This document shows, piece by piece, positions 44,132-55,920 of a stretch of DNA of 64,000 nt. This DNA is from Corbicula japonica. Lineage: Eukaryota > Mollusca > Bivalvia > Venerida > Cyrenidae. Within the stretch, counting starts at the first letter, position 1. Each line of letters starts with the position of its first letter. The stretch is from the NCBI GenBank assembly GCA_038501625.1, contig JAZAYU010000034.1, positions 930,001 to 994,000 of the forward strand, written 5' to 3'. The notes beneath the pieces are model-generated. The model was given only the letters and a program-made list of their open reading frames with translations, did not search any database and had not been told where the DNA came from. The position numbers and the translations under genes were made by a program.

Positions 44132-46958
44132 GATATATAGTATCTGTATCTGATTGAGCTTGTGGTGTGCATATTTTATTACTAGATTTTTGTGATCGCT
44201 AATGATATATACGTTTGCTATTAAAGAACTAATGTGAAACCCCTTTGCTATTTGTTTCGAAAATACATTTGTATTTTTCAATTAGTTATCATTTATGAAC
44301 ATGCAATAAAATATTTTAAACTATTTTTATTTTAATAAAATATTTAAAACTATTAAACTATTTGTATTTGAAGTCTGCGCTTCTTTTTACCGTAGTTTTA
44401 CGGCGCTGACAGTTTTTACACCATTCCGTATATTTCCGATGTTTCCCGAACATAACCGGACATGCCGTATCCGATGTAAACAATATGGAGGCAAGGCGTT
44501 GAAACTTGCTCTGTATTAGCAGGTTTTTTTAATAAACAGTTTGGTTTGTTCGTAAGTTTTCATACGTTTACCTACACCATTTTCATTCCTCCGATGTCTA
44601 CCATATATAACATGTACCGCCACATGAGCTCGTCACAATAAGGGGCTGTTGAGATGGCTCTTGTTGTTTCGAATTTTTATTGATTTTCACAATTTTTTAT
44701 CCACTTGGCACTTAAGAATTAATGATTCGCGGTAAGACCATTTTTAAAAAAAAAGTTAACACCGTTAGATTTCTTAAATTTATTTTCAATTACACAAAAC
44801 AACCATTTACTTAATAAAAAACAATCACATAATGCACCAAAGTTGCTAATATTGTGACCATAAACAAAGTAAATCTATGAAGAATAGGATAACATTTTTG
44901 TAATGGACACATTTTTCCCAGAATTAACAAATTTCGCAGATGTTTCTGATTAAATTTTGTATGAATTTCTAGTGCAGACATGTAGCTATCTTATAATACA
45001 GTGAGTTAGCCAATAGCGGATCATAGCCAAAAACGGATCAGTCAGTCAATTCATGAATTATTTTTCTAAAAGTTGTGAGTTAAAAAGTGTTTTACTTGGA
45101 ACAGTCATGTGCATGAAGTTGTTTGCTACTTGTCAGAAAAAGAAAATTGTAAAAAATTGGTTTATTGAGATCAGACGATCAGACTCGTTTATATGCTTTA
45201 CCAAGCGTTTTACCTTTTCAGGAAATTTAGCACCATTCACAATGCAAAGTGAAAGTGGTTGCTCAATTGCTAAACAAACACGCAAGATGTTAATGCTCAA
45301 TATGTTTACTATCTGCAACACAACCATTTTAATATTGGATGTAGAATTCTATTAATAGCGCTATCCAAATAAATTGTATGAAGTTGTCCAAAAACAGATC
45401 ACATCATTTTCTAGGAAAAGACTATCAAAGTTATTCAACATCTTTTAGAAAATGACACTAAATGAAAATTTAGGTTTGGAGACAAATACATATGAAGTGT
45501 AAGTAATTTATGGTATTAACCTGAGTTTAATATGCAGTGCAGGCAAAAAAATCTCCAACAATGAAATACATGTATAAATGGAGGTTTTTGCTAGCACTGT
45601 TTTTTCATAATCTGTCACATTTCATAGCCCAAAATGAGAAACTCTCACATTTAAGATCATGGTAATTAAAAAATCGGATTCATTTGAGTCTTTTCCGGTG
45701 TCTTTACATAATAGTGTTACTGACCAGAAACACCAACAACAGCTTCATATTGTGACAGGTTTGCATTCACGGCGACAGCGCCTACCCTTCAATATCAAAA
45801 GCATTATTACTTACTTAATATAGTTATAGTTGATGACCACTGTCCATGCAGTTGCCGGTTCGACCTTTTAATTACTGGTAGTCTGTGCACTCATACAGCG
45901 ATGACAGATATTTGTGTTATGTTCCTATGTTCAGGAACAGTTACGCAATTCATTTTTTGTCACATGACCCACTAATGGATAATTTTATCGGATATTAGCA
46001 TGATTACTAACAGTTTATAAATGGTTAATACTCCCATGTTGCATTCAAAAAATAAATTCACGATAGGTATACAGTAAAGATGAACAAAAATACTTCTCAA
46101 CAACATATATTTAGATATGAATTTGAAAATAATTCTTTCAGAAACACTAAACATTTCACTGAACCCCACCCCCTCTGACCAGCACAAATATGAATCCACA
46201 TGAATAGAGGGTAAGCTGCACCCATGTAGTATGACTAAACAGTTGTCTCTCCTTGGCATCAACTTAAAATATTTTCAATATCCTATCCAACTTATAATTA
46301 AAAGGAATAATAAACAACCTATGGTCTACCCGAATCAACCATATTAAGAACAACAGTTATCATTGGGAATTTTTTTCTCAAGGTATTCTGTAATGAAGCA
46401 TTGATTGTTGCATAATTTAGTTTTTTTTACATAAATGTGTTAAACACATTATTTTTGAAGAGACAAATGATTATCCTATATTGTCCAAGTTTAACTTGCA
46501 CATAAAAATAATATTTCACAAGTACTTAGTCAACTCCATGCAGAAAGGTCAATCATGTTAATTTCATGTTTACATAATATATTATAGTAAATAATAAACT
46601 GAGTTTACTCTGTTACTTAACAAAACTTTATTTAAGGGTTACAATAATGAATATCAGTTAATAAGTTACCCAAAGTTTAAATATTGATTGTTCTAAATGT
46701 AACTATCAATAATTCAGATCTCATTTGTTCAGCCATGTGATTAAATGCCGATCCATCAAGGAAAGGGTTTTCAACTTTCTTCCATAATATATTCTACCAC
46801 ATTGTTAACATTAAGAGTAAAATGAAACAAGAAAAATAACCTAATTAGAGAAAGGGCATTATGTTACACTAAAAAACCCCATCAAAGCCAGTGGATTTGT
46901 AGTTCATCAATATTTTTCAGATAAAAAGAAGCGGAGTACAAATAAATTAGTTGTAAAA
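43338..46958. other. Intergenic region between divergent genes
   Basis: It should hold the 5' control regions of the mucin-like gene (-) and the coiled-coil gene (+). A long TC tract is the only clear feature. I see no convincing TATA box, CpG island or extra exon. Confidence 0.5.
44044..44128. repeat. (TC)42 microsatellite
   Basis: Uninterrupted TC dinucleotides upstream of the mucin-like gene. Confidence 0.97.
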
Positions 46959-47125
46959 ATGCCAGTGAGTCAACAGACAGAGAAGCTATATGGCCTGCAA
47001 GGTACACAGAACACTGCTGTCTTAATGGATATTATCACAAAACTAAAGCAAGATCTTCAGCAAAGCCGAGCTGATAACACCAAGCTTGTGGACCAACTCA
47101 ACTGTCTCATATCCCTGGTGAAAAG
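46959..47125 (+). CDS. Coiled-coil gene exon 1
   Basis: ATG at 46959 after TTGTAAAA. It reads MPVSQQTEKLYGLQGTQNTA and on to LNCLISLVK; donor AAG|GTAATT, phase 2. Confidence 0.85.
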
Positions 47126-50100
47126 GTAATTCTTCAAATGCTTTGTGGTTTCAGTAGTAATTTAGGGGAGGTTCAGCACTATCAAAGGTTGATCATAGTA
47201 TAAAAATCTGGTCAAAGCCTAAATAATATTTAACCATTTCATCCATAGAGTCACCTTAATTGCATGGGTAAACAGTTTAGATCCAGATCAGCCAGCACAT
47301 CCATGCCGTCTGATCAGGATCTAAACTGTTCGCTTTTTGATTCGTTAGGTTATTTCTGACCAAACTGCAACTAGTGCAGATCCTGATCAGACGGCACAGA
47401 TGTGCTGGCGGATCTGGATCTACACTGGTGGCACATGTGTAAAAATGCGTATATATGGAGGAAAGAGTTAATTTTATTTTCATTTTCATTGAGCCTGCTT
47501 GTTGTTATTGTGGTTTGACAATGGTCTCCATTGCAGATTGAAAGTTAAAATATGATTTAGAATAATTTTGATTTTCATTTAGAAGTAGTTTTTTTTTAAA
47601 AAGGTTTGATTTTCTACAAATGTCAGGAAATTTGGTCAGTAACAAGAGAATATTGTAGAATCTAAGTAACAGTCAGACCTTTTTGTTTCAGAGCCTGGAA
47701 TGGGGAACATGGTGCCAACTTACATCTTGCAAATATTGTTGGTAAGCTCAGTGTCTTTCTTATTTATAGAAAAAATCTGTTGATTTTAATTGTATTAAAG
47801 ATTATTCATTGAATTATATAATACCCATTGTAATGCAATTCAGTTTTGTTAGGTGTAGCAGGCACATGTTTGAAGAAGTTAATAGAACAAAATTGTGTAT
47901 ACATTTGTACAACATAGTTGACTGAAGCATTTAAAAAATTCTTAATAATGATTCTGAGTAGGATGCTTAGCTTCAAATATAAATACTTACATGGCAAATT
48001 CTTTTTCCATTTAATCCAAGGGATATGGCTGTTATCCTATGGCAATAGTGCAAATTCAGGGCTGAAGGTTATAAAACTGAGATTGGAAACCAGTCTCAAA
48101 TCTCAAGCATCTGATTGGCTGAAATAGCGACTGGTCGCCATTTCAGCCAATCAGATGCTTGAGATTTGAGACTGGTTTCCATGCTCAGTTTTATAACCTT
48201 GGGCACAGATCAACCACCCCAATCATGCCATCTGATCAGGATTTCACTGTTTGCTTTTTGGTTCATTACATTTATTCTGACCAAGAAGCAAACAGTGTAG
48301 ATCCTGATCACATGGCACAAATGTGCCTGTTGATCTAGACCTACACTTCACACATGCAATGAATCCTTAAATAAACATAAAACAGAAATCTTGTGTCTAA
48401 AAATGACATTATAGTAACACAGAGTTTTGTGTTTTTACAGGTATGGAGGCACCAACATTTAATTCACCGGAAGTAACCAGGAATACACCTGTGATGGATA
48501 AGGTATACCACATTCAAATAAACTGGGTCATATGCATTTTTAGGCATGTGAAACCAGTGTAGATCCAGATCAGCCGGCACATCTGTGCCGTCTGATCAGT
48601 ACATGTATCTGCACTGGTCGTATTTTGGCCAGAAATAACCTAACGAATCAAAAAGCGAACAGTTTTGATCTGGATCTAAACTGTTCGCCCTTGCAATAAA
48701 GTTCTGTTTATGGAGAAAAAGATTTAAAACACATTCAAATAAACTGGGTCATCTAGCTTACTGGAATATATATATGCCGGCAAACAGTTTAGATCAAGAT
48801 CAGGTGGCACATCCATGCCATCTGTTAAGGATCTGCACTGTTTGCTTTTTGATTAACTAGGTTATTTCTGACCAAGATGAGACCAGTGCAGATCCAAATC
48901 AGATGGCACAGATGTACCAGCTGATCTGGATCTACACTGGTCGCACATGTGTTAAAATGGAGTAAAGGGTTAAAAATTTAACACACTTATTTGATTCTTC
49001 TGCCACACAAGATAAATCTGGCTTGCTGGTTAAAATGACCGTATTGATAATTATAACCTTAATAATTTTATTTACTACTTATAATATTTTATGATTGCAG
49101 ACTCGTGCTGTTAAAAACTGGGAAAGGCTTGCTGTAAAGTTACTGGAGAGGAATTACGCCGCCATACAACAAGACATACGAGAGAGACAGATGCTGCATA
49201 TACAGGTACTCCTCTCTGCAGTCATTATCCCTTTACTCCATTGATACGACTTTTATGGGCCTGAGCCAACAGTGCAGATACAGTGCATCCAGCCAGTGCA
49301 TCCATGCAAGCTGATCAGGATGTCTAATGTTTGGTTTTTGATTCACTGTTTTTTTCTTACCAAGAAGTGAACATCGTAGATTCTGATCAAGTGCCACAGA
49401 TGTTCTGGCTGATATGTATCTACACTGGTCGCATATGGGACAAAACCCATATATATGGAGTAAAGGGTTTGTACTTGTGGGGTACTACAAATGTACCATT
49501 AATTTTCATGGATTTTTGTGCTGGTCAACCCACATATTTGAAACCACCACAGAATATATAGTTTTAACTTAAAAGTGCTTTTTGAAAATTGAAAACCACA
49601 AATGATAAAACCCATAAAAATGTTTGTCTTAACAACCACGTAATTTCATGCCTTCAAATATACGTGCATTCATAGTATAAATCTTGTATAGCCGGGGGTT
49701 AAATGGTCCTTTTGGAAGGTTTTTGGAATGTTTATTGGCATTAATCCTTAACTCCATAGGTTATGGCTTTTTTTAATTGGCAAACAGTGTAGATCTAGAT
49801 CACTTAGTGCTGGCTGATCTGGATCTTCACGCATTAAAACACATATATGTGGGGTAAAGTGATAGAAAAAAAGTAACTGTATATGCTGTTGGTTTTGCAG
49901 AATCGTCAGATGTACATGAACGAAGTTTTACAAGATCACAATCTGGAGATGTCCAAGTTCAGCCTTCATAAGAAAAGTGCTACAAATGTAGAAGATGTTG
50001 ATAAACAGTTCATGCGATGTTATTCTGCCAAGGTTTGTTCCATTCATGTATTATTATTTTATTTCATGCAGGCTTAATTTTGGCATATTTTGCGCTGGGT

Positions 50101-53100
50101 CAAAGGCACAAATGTAAACCTCAGCAAAACTGAACCATTGTGTAGCATCGCTTATAAGAAAAATACTATTGCAAGAATTTAAGCCTGCACGAAAATGTCA
50201 TTTGTGGCTTTTATTTATTTTCATATCTACATGTATGAAACAATTACAACAAGTTTTGCAGTACCACATAACAGTCCTATATAAAATTTATATATATTGG
50301 TATAAATGGCTATAAATTGGTATTGTACCTTTGACTTGAGGTTCTAATTTTAGAGTCCTGGAAGGCTACGTTAGTTTGACAGGTATTAAAAAGCAACCAT
50401 TCAAGCTTTTATGATGAGTCATCCTTAAACCAGTTTACATTTCATAACAATATTGAGTCATCATTTAACCATGTTACATTTTATAACCATATGACATTCA
50501 ATATTTATTCATATGTGATCTCCTGCAAAACTGAACCATGATTAGAAAAATACTATTGCCTTCATTTATGCCTTCCTGAATATGTTATTTGTGGCTTTTA
50601 TGTATTTTGATATTTACATGTATGAACCAACCATATAAAATTTTATTTTTATTCAAATGTTTATATATTATCAAATATTTATTTGAATGTTTGTATGTAG
50701 CATCTGTTCTCTTCTGGGGCACCAAAATGTGCTTTCACATTGTTCATTTCACTTAGTTCATTTTTCTAAACTTGTTACATTTGAAATGAATTGCCAGGAT
50801 GAGGACGATACTTAGTCATTCAGGCTTCAAGGTTATAAAACTTAGATTGGAAACCAGTCTCAAACCTCAAGCATTCGATTGGCTGAAATGGCAACTGGTC
50901 ACCATTTCATCCTATCAGATGCTTGAGATTAGACACTGGTTGCCTTTCTTATTTTTATAACTTTGGGGACTGGTTTTTAATACTCACAGGATAGAGGTGT
51001 GAGACGTGTTAGGTCTGCCCAACACAGGCCAAGGTCAGGGTACAGGGGTCAGTTGTCTCGTGCAGCAGAAATGGCAGAAAGGTCAGAGGTCAAGGTTGAA
51101 GATCTGCTAGGTCAACAGGGAACACAGGGTCACATGGCTGGAAGAACAGATGGGGCTACTAATGCAGTATGTAAACACTTTTCTTCATTAATCAGATTGA
51201 CTGTAAATATAATCATTTTACATTGAAACACCTCAGAGGGCAGGATTTCAGCTTAAAAATTGATTAAAAAAGCATAAATTTGTTCAATTAAAAAAAAGCA
51301 ATTTATAAGTTTGTCAATCTGCATATATAGCCCTTACTCTATATATAAAAATGGTCGAACAGGATATTCTGGCTGATCTTGAGCTACACTCTTTACCTAT
51401 GCTTTAAAATCAGTATAAATGAAATTAGGGATATAATACTTAGGTGGCAGAGAAATACAAAGCTGGAACTTTTTAAGACAATACCAAGATGGAGTTTGTC
51501 ACTGTCCAAATAAGATTATGTGTAAAAAAAACCATTCAAGTTCCAGAACATGAAAGATCATTTGAAGAAACAAAATTCCAGGGCCCAAGATCATAAAACT
51601 AAATCAGGAGACCAGTCTCAAATCTCTAGAATCTGAATGGCTTAAATGGCGACTGGTGGCCTATAACCCTTTACTCCATAGGTACAACTTTTATTTTTCG
51701 GGCAAACACAGTCTAGATACAGATCAGCTATTCAATCAGGATCTACACACTGTTGGCATAAAGAGTCATTATGTTATTTCTGAACAAGAAGTGACCAGTG
51801 TAGATTTAGATCAAACTGCATGGCTCATCTGGATCAACACTGGTCACATGTGCAATAAATCCCATATATATCAAGTAAAGCATTACAGTATTGTGTTTCA
51901 TTTTTTAGGCAATCAATGGTTTGTACAAGATGGAGAGTGGTCAGCAGCAGAGGAACCCGTACAGACCTAGAGAAACTTTTGATGATGTCAACAGATACAA
52001 ACAGGTAAAACCAACATGTATAGTTATGCTGACTATACCGTTAACATCTTTACCTAATCAGTCTTAAAGTATGTTAGTAGATACACTTGTATTAATTTAA
52101 TTTTTCTACATTAACCTGTTACAACATATGAATACATTGTTTTACATGTGCGACCAGTGTAGATCCAGCTGGCATGTCTGCTGATCAGGATCTGCACTGT
52201 TGACTTCATTGTCAGAAATAACCTTAATTAACAAAAATCAGTTCAACATGTGCTAAAGACCACCCATGACAAAGGTCACATTTTATTTGTCCCACAGACT
52301 GATTTCGAGAACAAATTCATCTGTGAACAAAGACCACTTTTGAGTTGTCGCCCTAGAGGTCCTTGAACACAGATTTGACTGTACATGGAAAAGTCTGTTC
52401 TATTTTTCCTAATTGAATAGTATCACTGATAGCTCTGGCAATTTTTACATCAGCCCAGGGCTGAAGGTTATAAAACTGAGATTGGAAACCAGTCTCAAAT
52501 CTCAAGCATCTGATTTTCATGCTCAGTTTTATAACTATGGGCACGGGTTGGCTCCAAAACAAATCTTTGTCAATACTGTTAAGCCAGTAATTTGATTTGT
52601 TGCAATGTCAGCAGTCAATATTTTGTTTCTTTGAATTTTGTTCTACCTTTCATTTCATGTAGCAAAGAGTAAAGCCAGTGATCTAGGGCCATCTTGTTTT
52701 GATATATGACATAATGCAACCAAAAACTATCAATATGAAATCTAGCCTTTTATGTTATTATACCCCGCTTTGAAGAAGAGGGGTTATACTGTTTTACCCT
52801 TGTCCATATGTCTGTCCATCTTTATTCTTTATTCACAAATACAAATTACATTTTGAATTTTCACGCAACATTCATGGGGGCATGAATTTGCGCAATCATA
52901 TTGTTCTGTTAATACCGGTACTCACTGTAAGTTGTTTGAAATTTGCTGGGGTAAAATTTTGCGTAATTGACCTAGTGCAAAATACGCAAAAATTAAATCT
53001 GTGCGAAATATACCAATAACACGCTAGTTATTTTGACCCTCAAGTAAATGTTGATGCAGAAAATGCCACTGAACCAATACCTGTGGCTATTCCATCCCCA

Positions 53101-54383
53101 TCAAGTTGTTTTTGTTTTCCTTTCAGATCAATCTGTTTGACCCTGATGTGATATTTAGCCCAGAGATGCTGGGACCAAAGCGAGGTGATGCCAAGGGGAG
53201 ACGATCCAGTGTCACAGACTCACAAATATCCTCCAGGATAGTTACCCAAACCAGGCCATATTCTGCTGGTAATAAGTTACTTATTTTGTCTTGCGTGTTT
53301 TATAAAAGTTTAACCCTTTACTCCACAGGTGTGGCTTTTATTCCATGTGTGAACAGTGTAGATCCAGATCTGATCAGGAACTACATTGTTACTTTTAGAT
53401 TTTTTAGATTATTTTTAACCAAGTAGATCTTCATGAGACTATGAGGATGTTCAGGCTAACCTTGATGGTTATATATATATAATGGTTAACAGAATATTAC
53501 TTGTTGTCTAAAATTACAAAAGTAATGTCAGGGAGAGTCAAGCTTTAACATTTGATAGTTCTTCAAATAACAATGCGAGATACATAATTATAATAATAAT
53601 AATAATAACAATAAAAATAATAATAATAATAATAATAATAAATTATAATATGCAGAGAACAATGCTGCTGCTCTTATTGTATTTATGAGAAAGCCTTCAT
53701 CTGTTGGGCCCTTTTAAAAAATTAGAAATTAAAATGTAAAAAAGTATCGCTGAAGACATCTTTTCCCATAGTGTTCCCTATATGTAGGTACATGTATATT
53801 TTAGGAAATGGAAAACATCTTATAAAATATGCACAAATTAGCTGTTATACTGAAGTTGTATGCACATGAATATAAAATGCATTCACAGTACTTGTTTTTT
53901 TCAGTGTTCCTGACTGAGGGTCGACCTGAAAGACCTTTGAAGTATGAGACCACAAGACCAGTATCTGGCTCTAGAGCAAGACCTGCAAGTGGACCCAGCT
54001 CTCTTCGGACCCGGCATCATTCAGCCCCGACAAAAAGACCACCGCATCCATCAACCATTAACAAGAAAGAACTGCACAGTAGAAATGGACTGGACCACAA
54101 TACAAAATCTGAAACTGATGAAAACCAGTCAGCTGAGACAAAAACTGTAAACCAGTCTGCAGAAGAGAATTTTGAAGAAAATCATGTGACCACAGATAAC
54201 CTTGATGATTCAGGTGGGACTGTTGTAGAAAAGCCGCCAATCAAGGTCAAAGTTAAAACAGGTCATCCAATGGACAAATTTGTAGAGGAGCTGAGGTTAG
54301 CAACTGAAATGGAGGAGGAGTTTAAAAGGTCTGCCTTACAACTACAGAAAAAACTTGGACTTGAAACAGGTGGATTTGTGTAA
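46959..54383 (+). CDS. Uncharacterised coiled-coil-like protein, 469 residues, nine exons
   Basis: Exons: 46959-47125, 47692-47741, 48441-48502, 49101-49205, 49901-50032, 50990-51166, 51909-52004, 53127-53268, 53905-54383. Total 1,410 bp, one frame from MPVSQQTEKL to GLETGGFV-stop; all introns GT..AG. The N-terminal third is helical and rich in Lys/Gln/Leu (MDIITKLKQDLQQSRADN; WERLAVKLLERNYAAIQQDI), consistent with a coiled coil. The middle is basic and low-complexity (RRVRSAQHRPRSGYRG; SRARPASGP), probably disordered. The C-terminus returns to a predicted helix (MDKFVEELRLATEMEEEFKR). No signal peptide, membrane span or catalytic motif. I do not recognise the family; a cytoskeletal, centrosomal or ciliary role would be a guess from composition only. 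The start is the first Met of the open frame; a further 5' exon cannot be excluded. Confidence 0.85.
47229..47471. mobile_element. F2 double-hairpin copy
   Basis: TTTAACCATTTCATCCATAG to TATGGAGGAAAGAGTTAA; both internal hairpins present. Confidence 0.82.
47692..47741 (+). CDS. Coiled-coil gene exon 2
   Basis: Acceptor TTTCAG, reads RAWNGEHGANLHLANIV; donor TTG|GTAAGC. Confidence 0.85.
48020..48375. mobile_element. F2 copy split by an F1 insertion
   Basis: GGCAATAGTGCAAATTCAG before and ATCAACCACCCCAATCATGC after the F1 copy rebuild the F2 order. Confidence 0.7.
48060..48205. repeat. F1 copy inserted inside an F2 copy, CAG duplication
   Basis: Complete palindrome flanked by CAG at 48057-48059 and 48206-48208, with F2 sequence continuing on both sides. 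Confidence 0.85.
48441..48502 (+). CDS. Coiled-coil gene exon 3
   Basis: Acceptor TTTTTACAG, reads GMEAPTFNSPEVTRNTPVMD then K; donor AAG|GTATAC. Confidence 0.85.
48540..48726. mobile_element. F2 copy
   Basis: AACCAGTGTAGATCCAGATC through GGATCTAAACTGTTCGCCC; outer ends weak. Confidence 0.75.
48765..48974. mobile_element. F2 copy
   Basis: CAAACAGTTTAGATCAAGAT through GGATCTACACTGGTCGCACA, ending GGAGTAAAGGGTTAA. Confidence 0.78.
49101..49205 (+). CDS. Coiled-coil gene exon 4
   Basis: Acceptor GATTGCAG. Reads TRAVKNWERLAVKLLERNYA and QQDIRERQMLHIQ. Phase 0 on both sides. Confidence 0.88.
49226..49470. mobile_element. F2 copy next to a coiled-coil exon donor
   Basis: TATCCCTTTACTCCATTGAT to TATGGAGTAAAGGGTTT, starting 20 bp after the exon 49101-49205. 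Confidence 0.78.
49747..49863. repeat. F2 copy, half
   Basis: AACAGTGTAGATCTAGATCA with CTGGCTGATCTGGATCTTCA; one hairpin only. Confidence 0.65.
49901..50032 (+). CDS. Coiled-coil gene exon 5
   Basis: Acceptor TTTTGCAG. Reads NRQMYMNEVLQDHNLEMSKF to QFMRCYSAK. Phase 0 on both sides. Confidence 0.88.
50824..50969. repeat. F1 palindrome copy, moderately diverged
   Basis: Arms AACCAGTCTCAAACCTCAAG and ATGCTTGAGATTAGACACTG. It ends 20 bp before the coiled-coil exon at 50990. Confidence 0.82.
50990..51166 (+). CDS. Coiled-coil gene exon 6
   Basis: Acceptor ACTCACAG. Reads DRGVRRVRSAQHRPRSGYRG to GRTDGATNA; donor GCA|GTATGT. Arg-rich, probably disordered. Confidence 0.85.
51582..51660. repeat. 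F1 half copy next to an F2 copy
   Basis: GGCCCAAGATCATAAAACTA to AAATGGCGACTGGTGGCC, then F2 begins. Confidence 0.75.
51662..51885. mobile_element. F2 copy, diverged
   Basis: ATAACCCTTTACTCCATAGG to ATATATCAAGTAAAGCATTA, ending 24 bp before a coiled-coil exon. Confidence 0.75.
51909..52004 (+). CDS. Coiled-coil gene exon 7
   Basis: Acceptor TTTTTTAG. Reads AINGLYKMESGQQQRNPYRP and ETFDDVNRYKQ. Confidence 0.87.
52144..52250. repeat. F2 copy, partial
   Basis: ATGTGCGACCAGTGTAGATC, CTGATCAGGATCTGCACTG, linker CAGAAATAACCT. Confidence 0.65.
52459..52543. repeat. F1 copy with centre and right arm partly deleted
   Basis: GGCTGAAGGTTATAAAACTG, left arm, then GATTTTCATGCTCAGTTTTA. Confidence 0.82.
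53127..53268 (+). CDS. Coiled-coil gene exon 8
   Basis: Acceptor CCTTTCAG. Reads INLFDPDVIFSPEMLGPKRG to TQTRPYSA; phase 1 donor CTG|GTAATA. Confidence 0.87.
53309..53432. repeat. F2 copy, partial
   Basis: TTTAACCCTTTACTCCACAG start, GTAGATCCAGATCTGATCAG core. Confidence 0.7.
53589..53645. repeat. (AAT)n microsatellite
   Basis: Interrupted AAT repeat in the last intron of the coiled-coil gene. Confidence 0.9.
53905..54383 (+). CDS. Coiled-coil gene exon 9 with stop
   Basis: Acceptor TTTTTTTCAG. Reads VFLTEGRPERPLKYETTRPV, an acidic Glu/Asp/Asn-rich part, then MDKFVEELRLATEMEEEFKR; TAA at 54381-54383. Confidence 0.9.
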
Positions 54384-54419
54384 TGAAGTTTTTTAAAGTT
54401 CTTTAAAGACATAAAACAA

Positions 54420-54425
54420 AATAAA
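54420..54425 (+). terminator. Polyadenylation signal of the coiled-coil gene
   Basis: AATAAA 37 bases after the stop codon. Confidence 0.65.
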
Positions 54426-54786
54426 ATATGTACATTTTGAAAATTAAGTTTGTTTATTCACTTTACTACTGCTTTATGGCTTTCTAATTGAAAGCAAGTC
54501 AAAACACAAGTAAGTGTTTAAAATCCTTAACTGTTTCATTTAGTTAGTGAAATTGAGAGGAAATGGGCATTTTATTTAGAGATAAGCTTTATAGAAAACC
54601 ATTGTAAAACCAGTTTTGAGTAAACAATGAAAGAGTGCCAAATTATTCAATATTGCATGTTTAAATTTTTTCTGACCATACATGTATATGCCATCTAGTA
54701 CTGTATAACAACACATCTCATCATAATCCACTGATTGGATGAAAGCTATGTGGGGTGAAGCTGAAATGTTTTGTCTGTTCCTTTAT

Positions 54787-55027
54787 TTAACCCTTTCTTC
54801 CATAGACACACCTTTATTGCGTGGGGGAACAGTTAAGATCCAGATCAGCCGGCTCATCTGTGCCGTCTGATCAGGAGTTAAACTGTTTGCTTTTTGGTTT
54901 GTTGGGTTATTTCTAAACAAAATGTGACCAGTGCAGATCCTGATCAGATGGCACGGATGTGCCGGCTGATCTGGATCTACACTGGTCGCACACGTTTAAA
55001 AATGTGTATATATGGAGGAATTGGTTA
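54787..55027. mobile_element. F2 double-hairpin copy with TTAA ends
   Basis: TTAACCCTTTCTTCCATAGA to TATGGAGGAATTGGTTAA; both hairpins well preserved. Confidence 0.85.
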
Positions 55028-55375
55028 ATATTACATATAACCCAAACGCTTTCACCACAGGATTTTCTTATCGGCGAAAAATTTGTTCAAATACTTTTAT
55101 CTGTAAAACTAGCAAAAGACCTTTCTTTGCATTTATGTATGAAAGTGTCTGTAAAATAAAACTGCCGGCTAAATAGATATATCCTACCAAGGTAGAATGC
55201 ATGCTATGAAAATATGAGTCGGCTTATAAAGTTAGCTTTTGTGATTTTCTGCTTTTATTCCATGATATTATTGCAAGTTATTCTCTCAATTTAAGTTTTG
55301 AACACACTTTTATTGCTTGTAAAATTCTACTGTTTAAAGAATGCCTTGAAAGCTTATGTTTAACCTCTACTCCAT

Positions 55376-55520
55376 TGCCCAAGGTTATAAAACTGAGAAT
55401 GGAAACCAGTCTCAAATCTCAAGCATCTGATTGGCTGAAATGGCGACAGTCGCCATTTCAGCCAATCAGATGCTTGAGATTTGAGACTGGTTTCCATGCT
55501 CAGTTTTATAACCTTCAGCC
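55376..55520. repeat. F1 palindrome copy, complete
   Basis: TGCCCAAGGTTATAAAACTG to TTATAACCTTCAGCC. Confidence 0.9.
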
Positions 55521-55539
55521 CATGTATACAGGCTTTTTC

Positions 55540-55920
55540 ACATGTTCAGTGTACATGTACACATGTTGGCATGTAGATCCAGATCTGCAGACACATTTGT
55601 GCTGTCTGATAAGGATCTATACTGTTCATTAATTGGTCCGGAATAACCTAATGAATCAAAAAGCCAACAGCATACATAGAGATTATGATCAGTTCCCAAG
55701 GTTATAAAACTGAGCATGGAAACCAGTCTCAAATCTCAAGCATCTGATTGGCTGAAATGGCGTCTTGTCGCCATTTCAGCCAACCAGATGCTTGAGATTT
55801 GAGACTGGTTTCCAAACTCAGCTTTATAACCTTCAACCCAGATGGCATGAATGTGTCTGCTGATCTGGATCTACACTGATCATTGAAGGATAACTGACAT
55901 AGCCCATGGAGTTAAGGTTA
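55540..55920. mobile_element. F2 copy split by an F1 insertion
   Basis: GTAGATCCAGATCTGCAGAC before and GCTGATCTGGATCTACACTG after the F1 copy at 55693-55838. Confidence 0.75.
55693..55838. repeat. F1 copy inserted inside an F2 copy, CAG duplication
   Basis: Flanked by CAG at 55690-55692 and 55839-55841. The F2 core GATCAG|ATGGCA is split exactly there. Confidence 0.85.

Noticed and set aside
44395..44480. Possible first exon or promoter of the mucin-like gene
   Set aside because: Its ATG frame on the minus strand stops after 16 codons and no donor gives the required phase.
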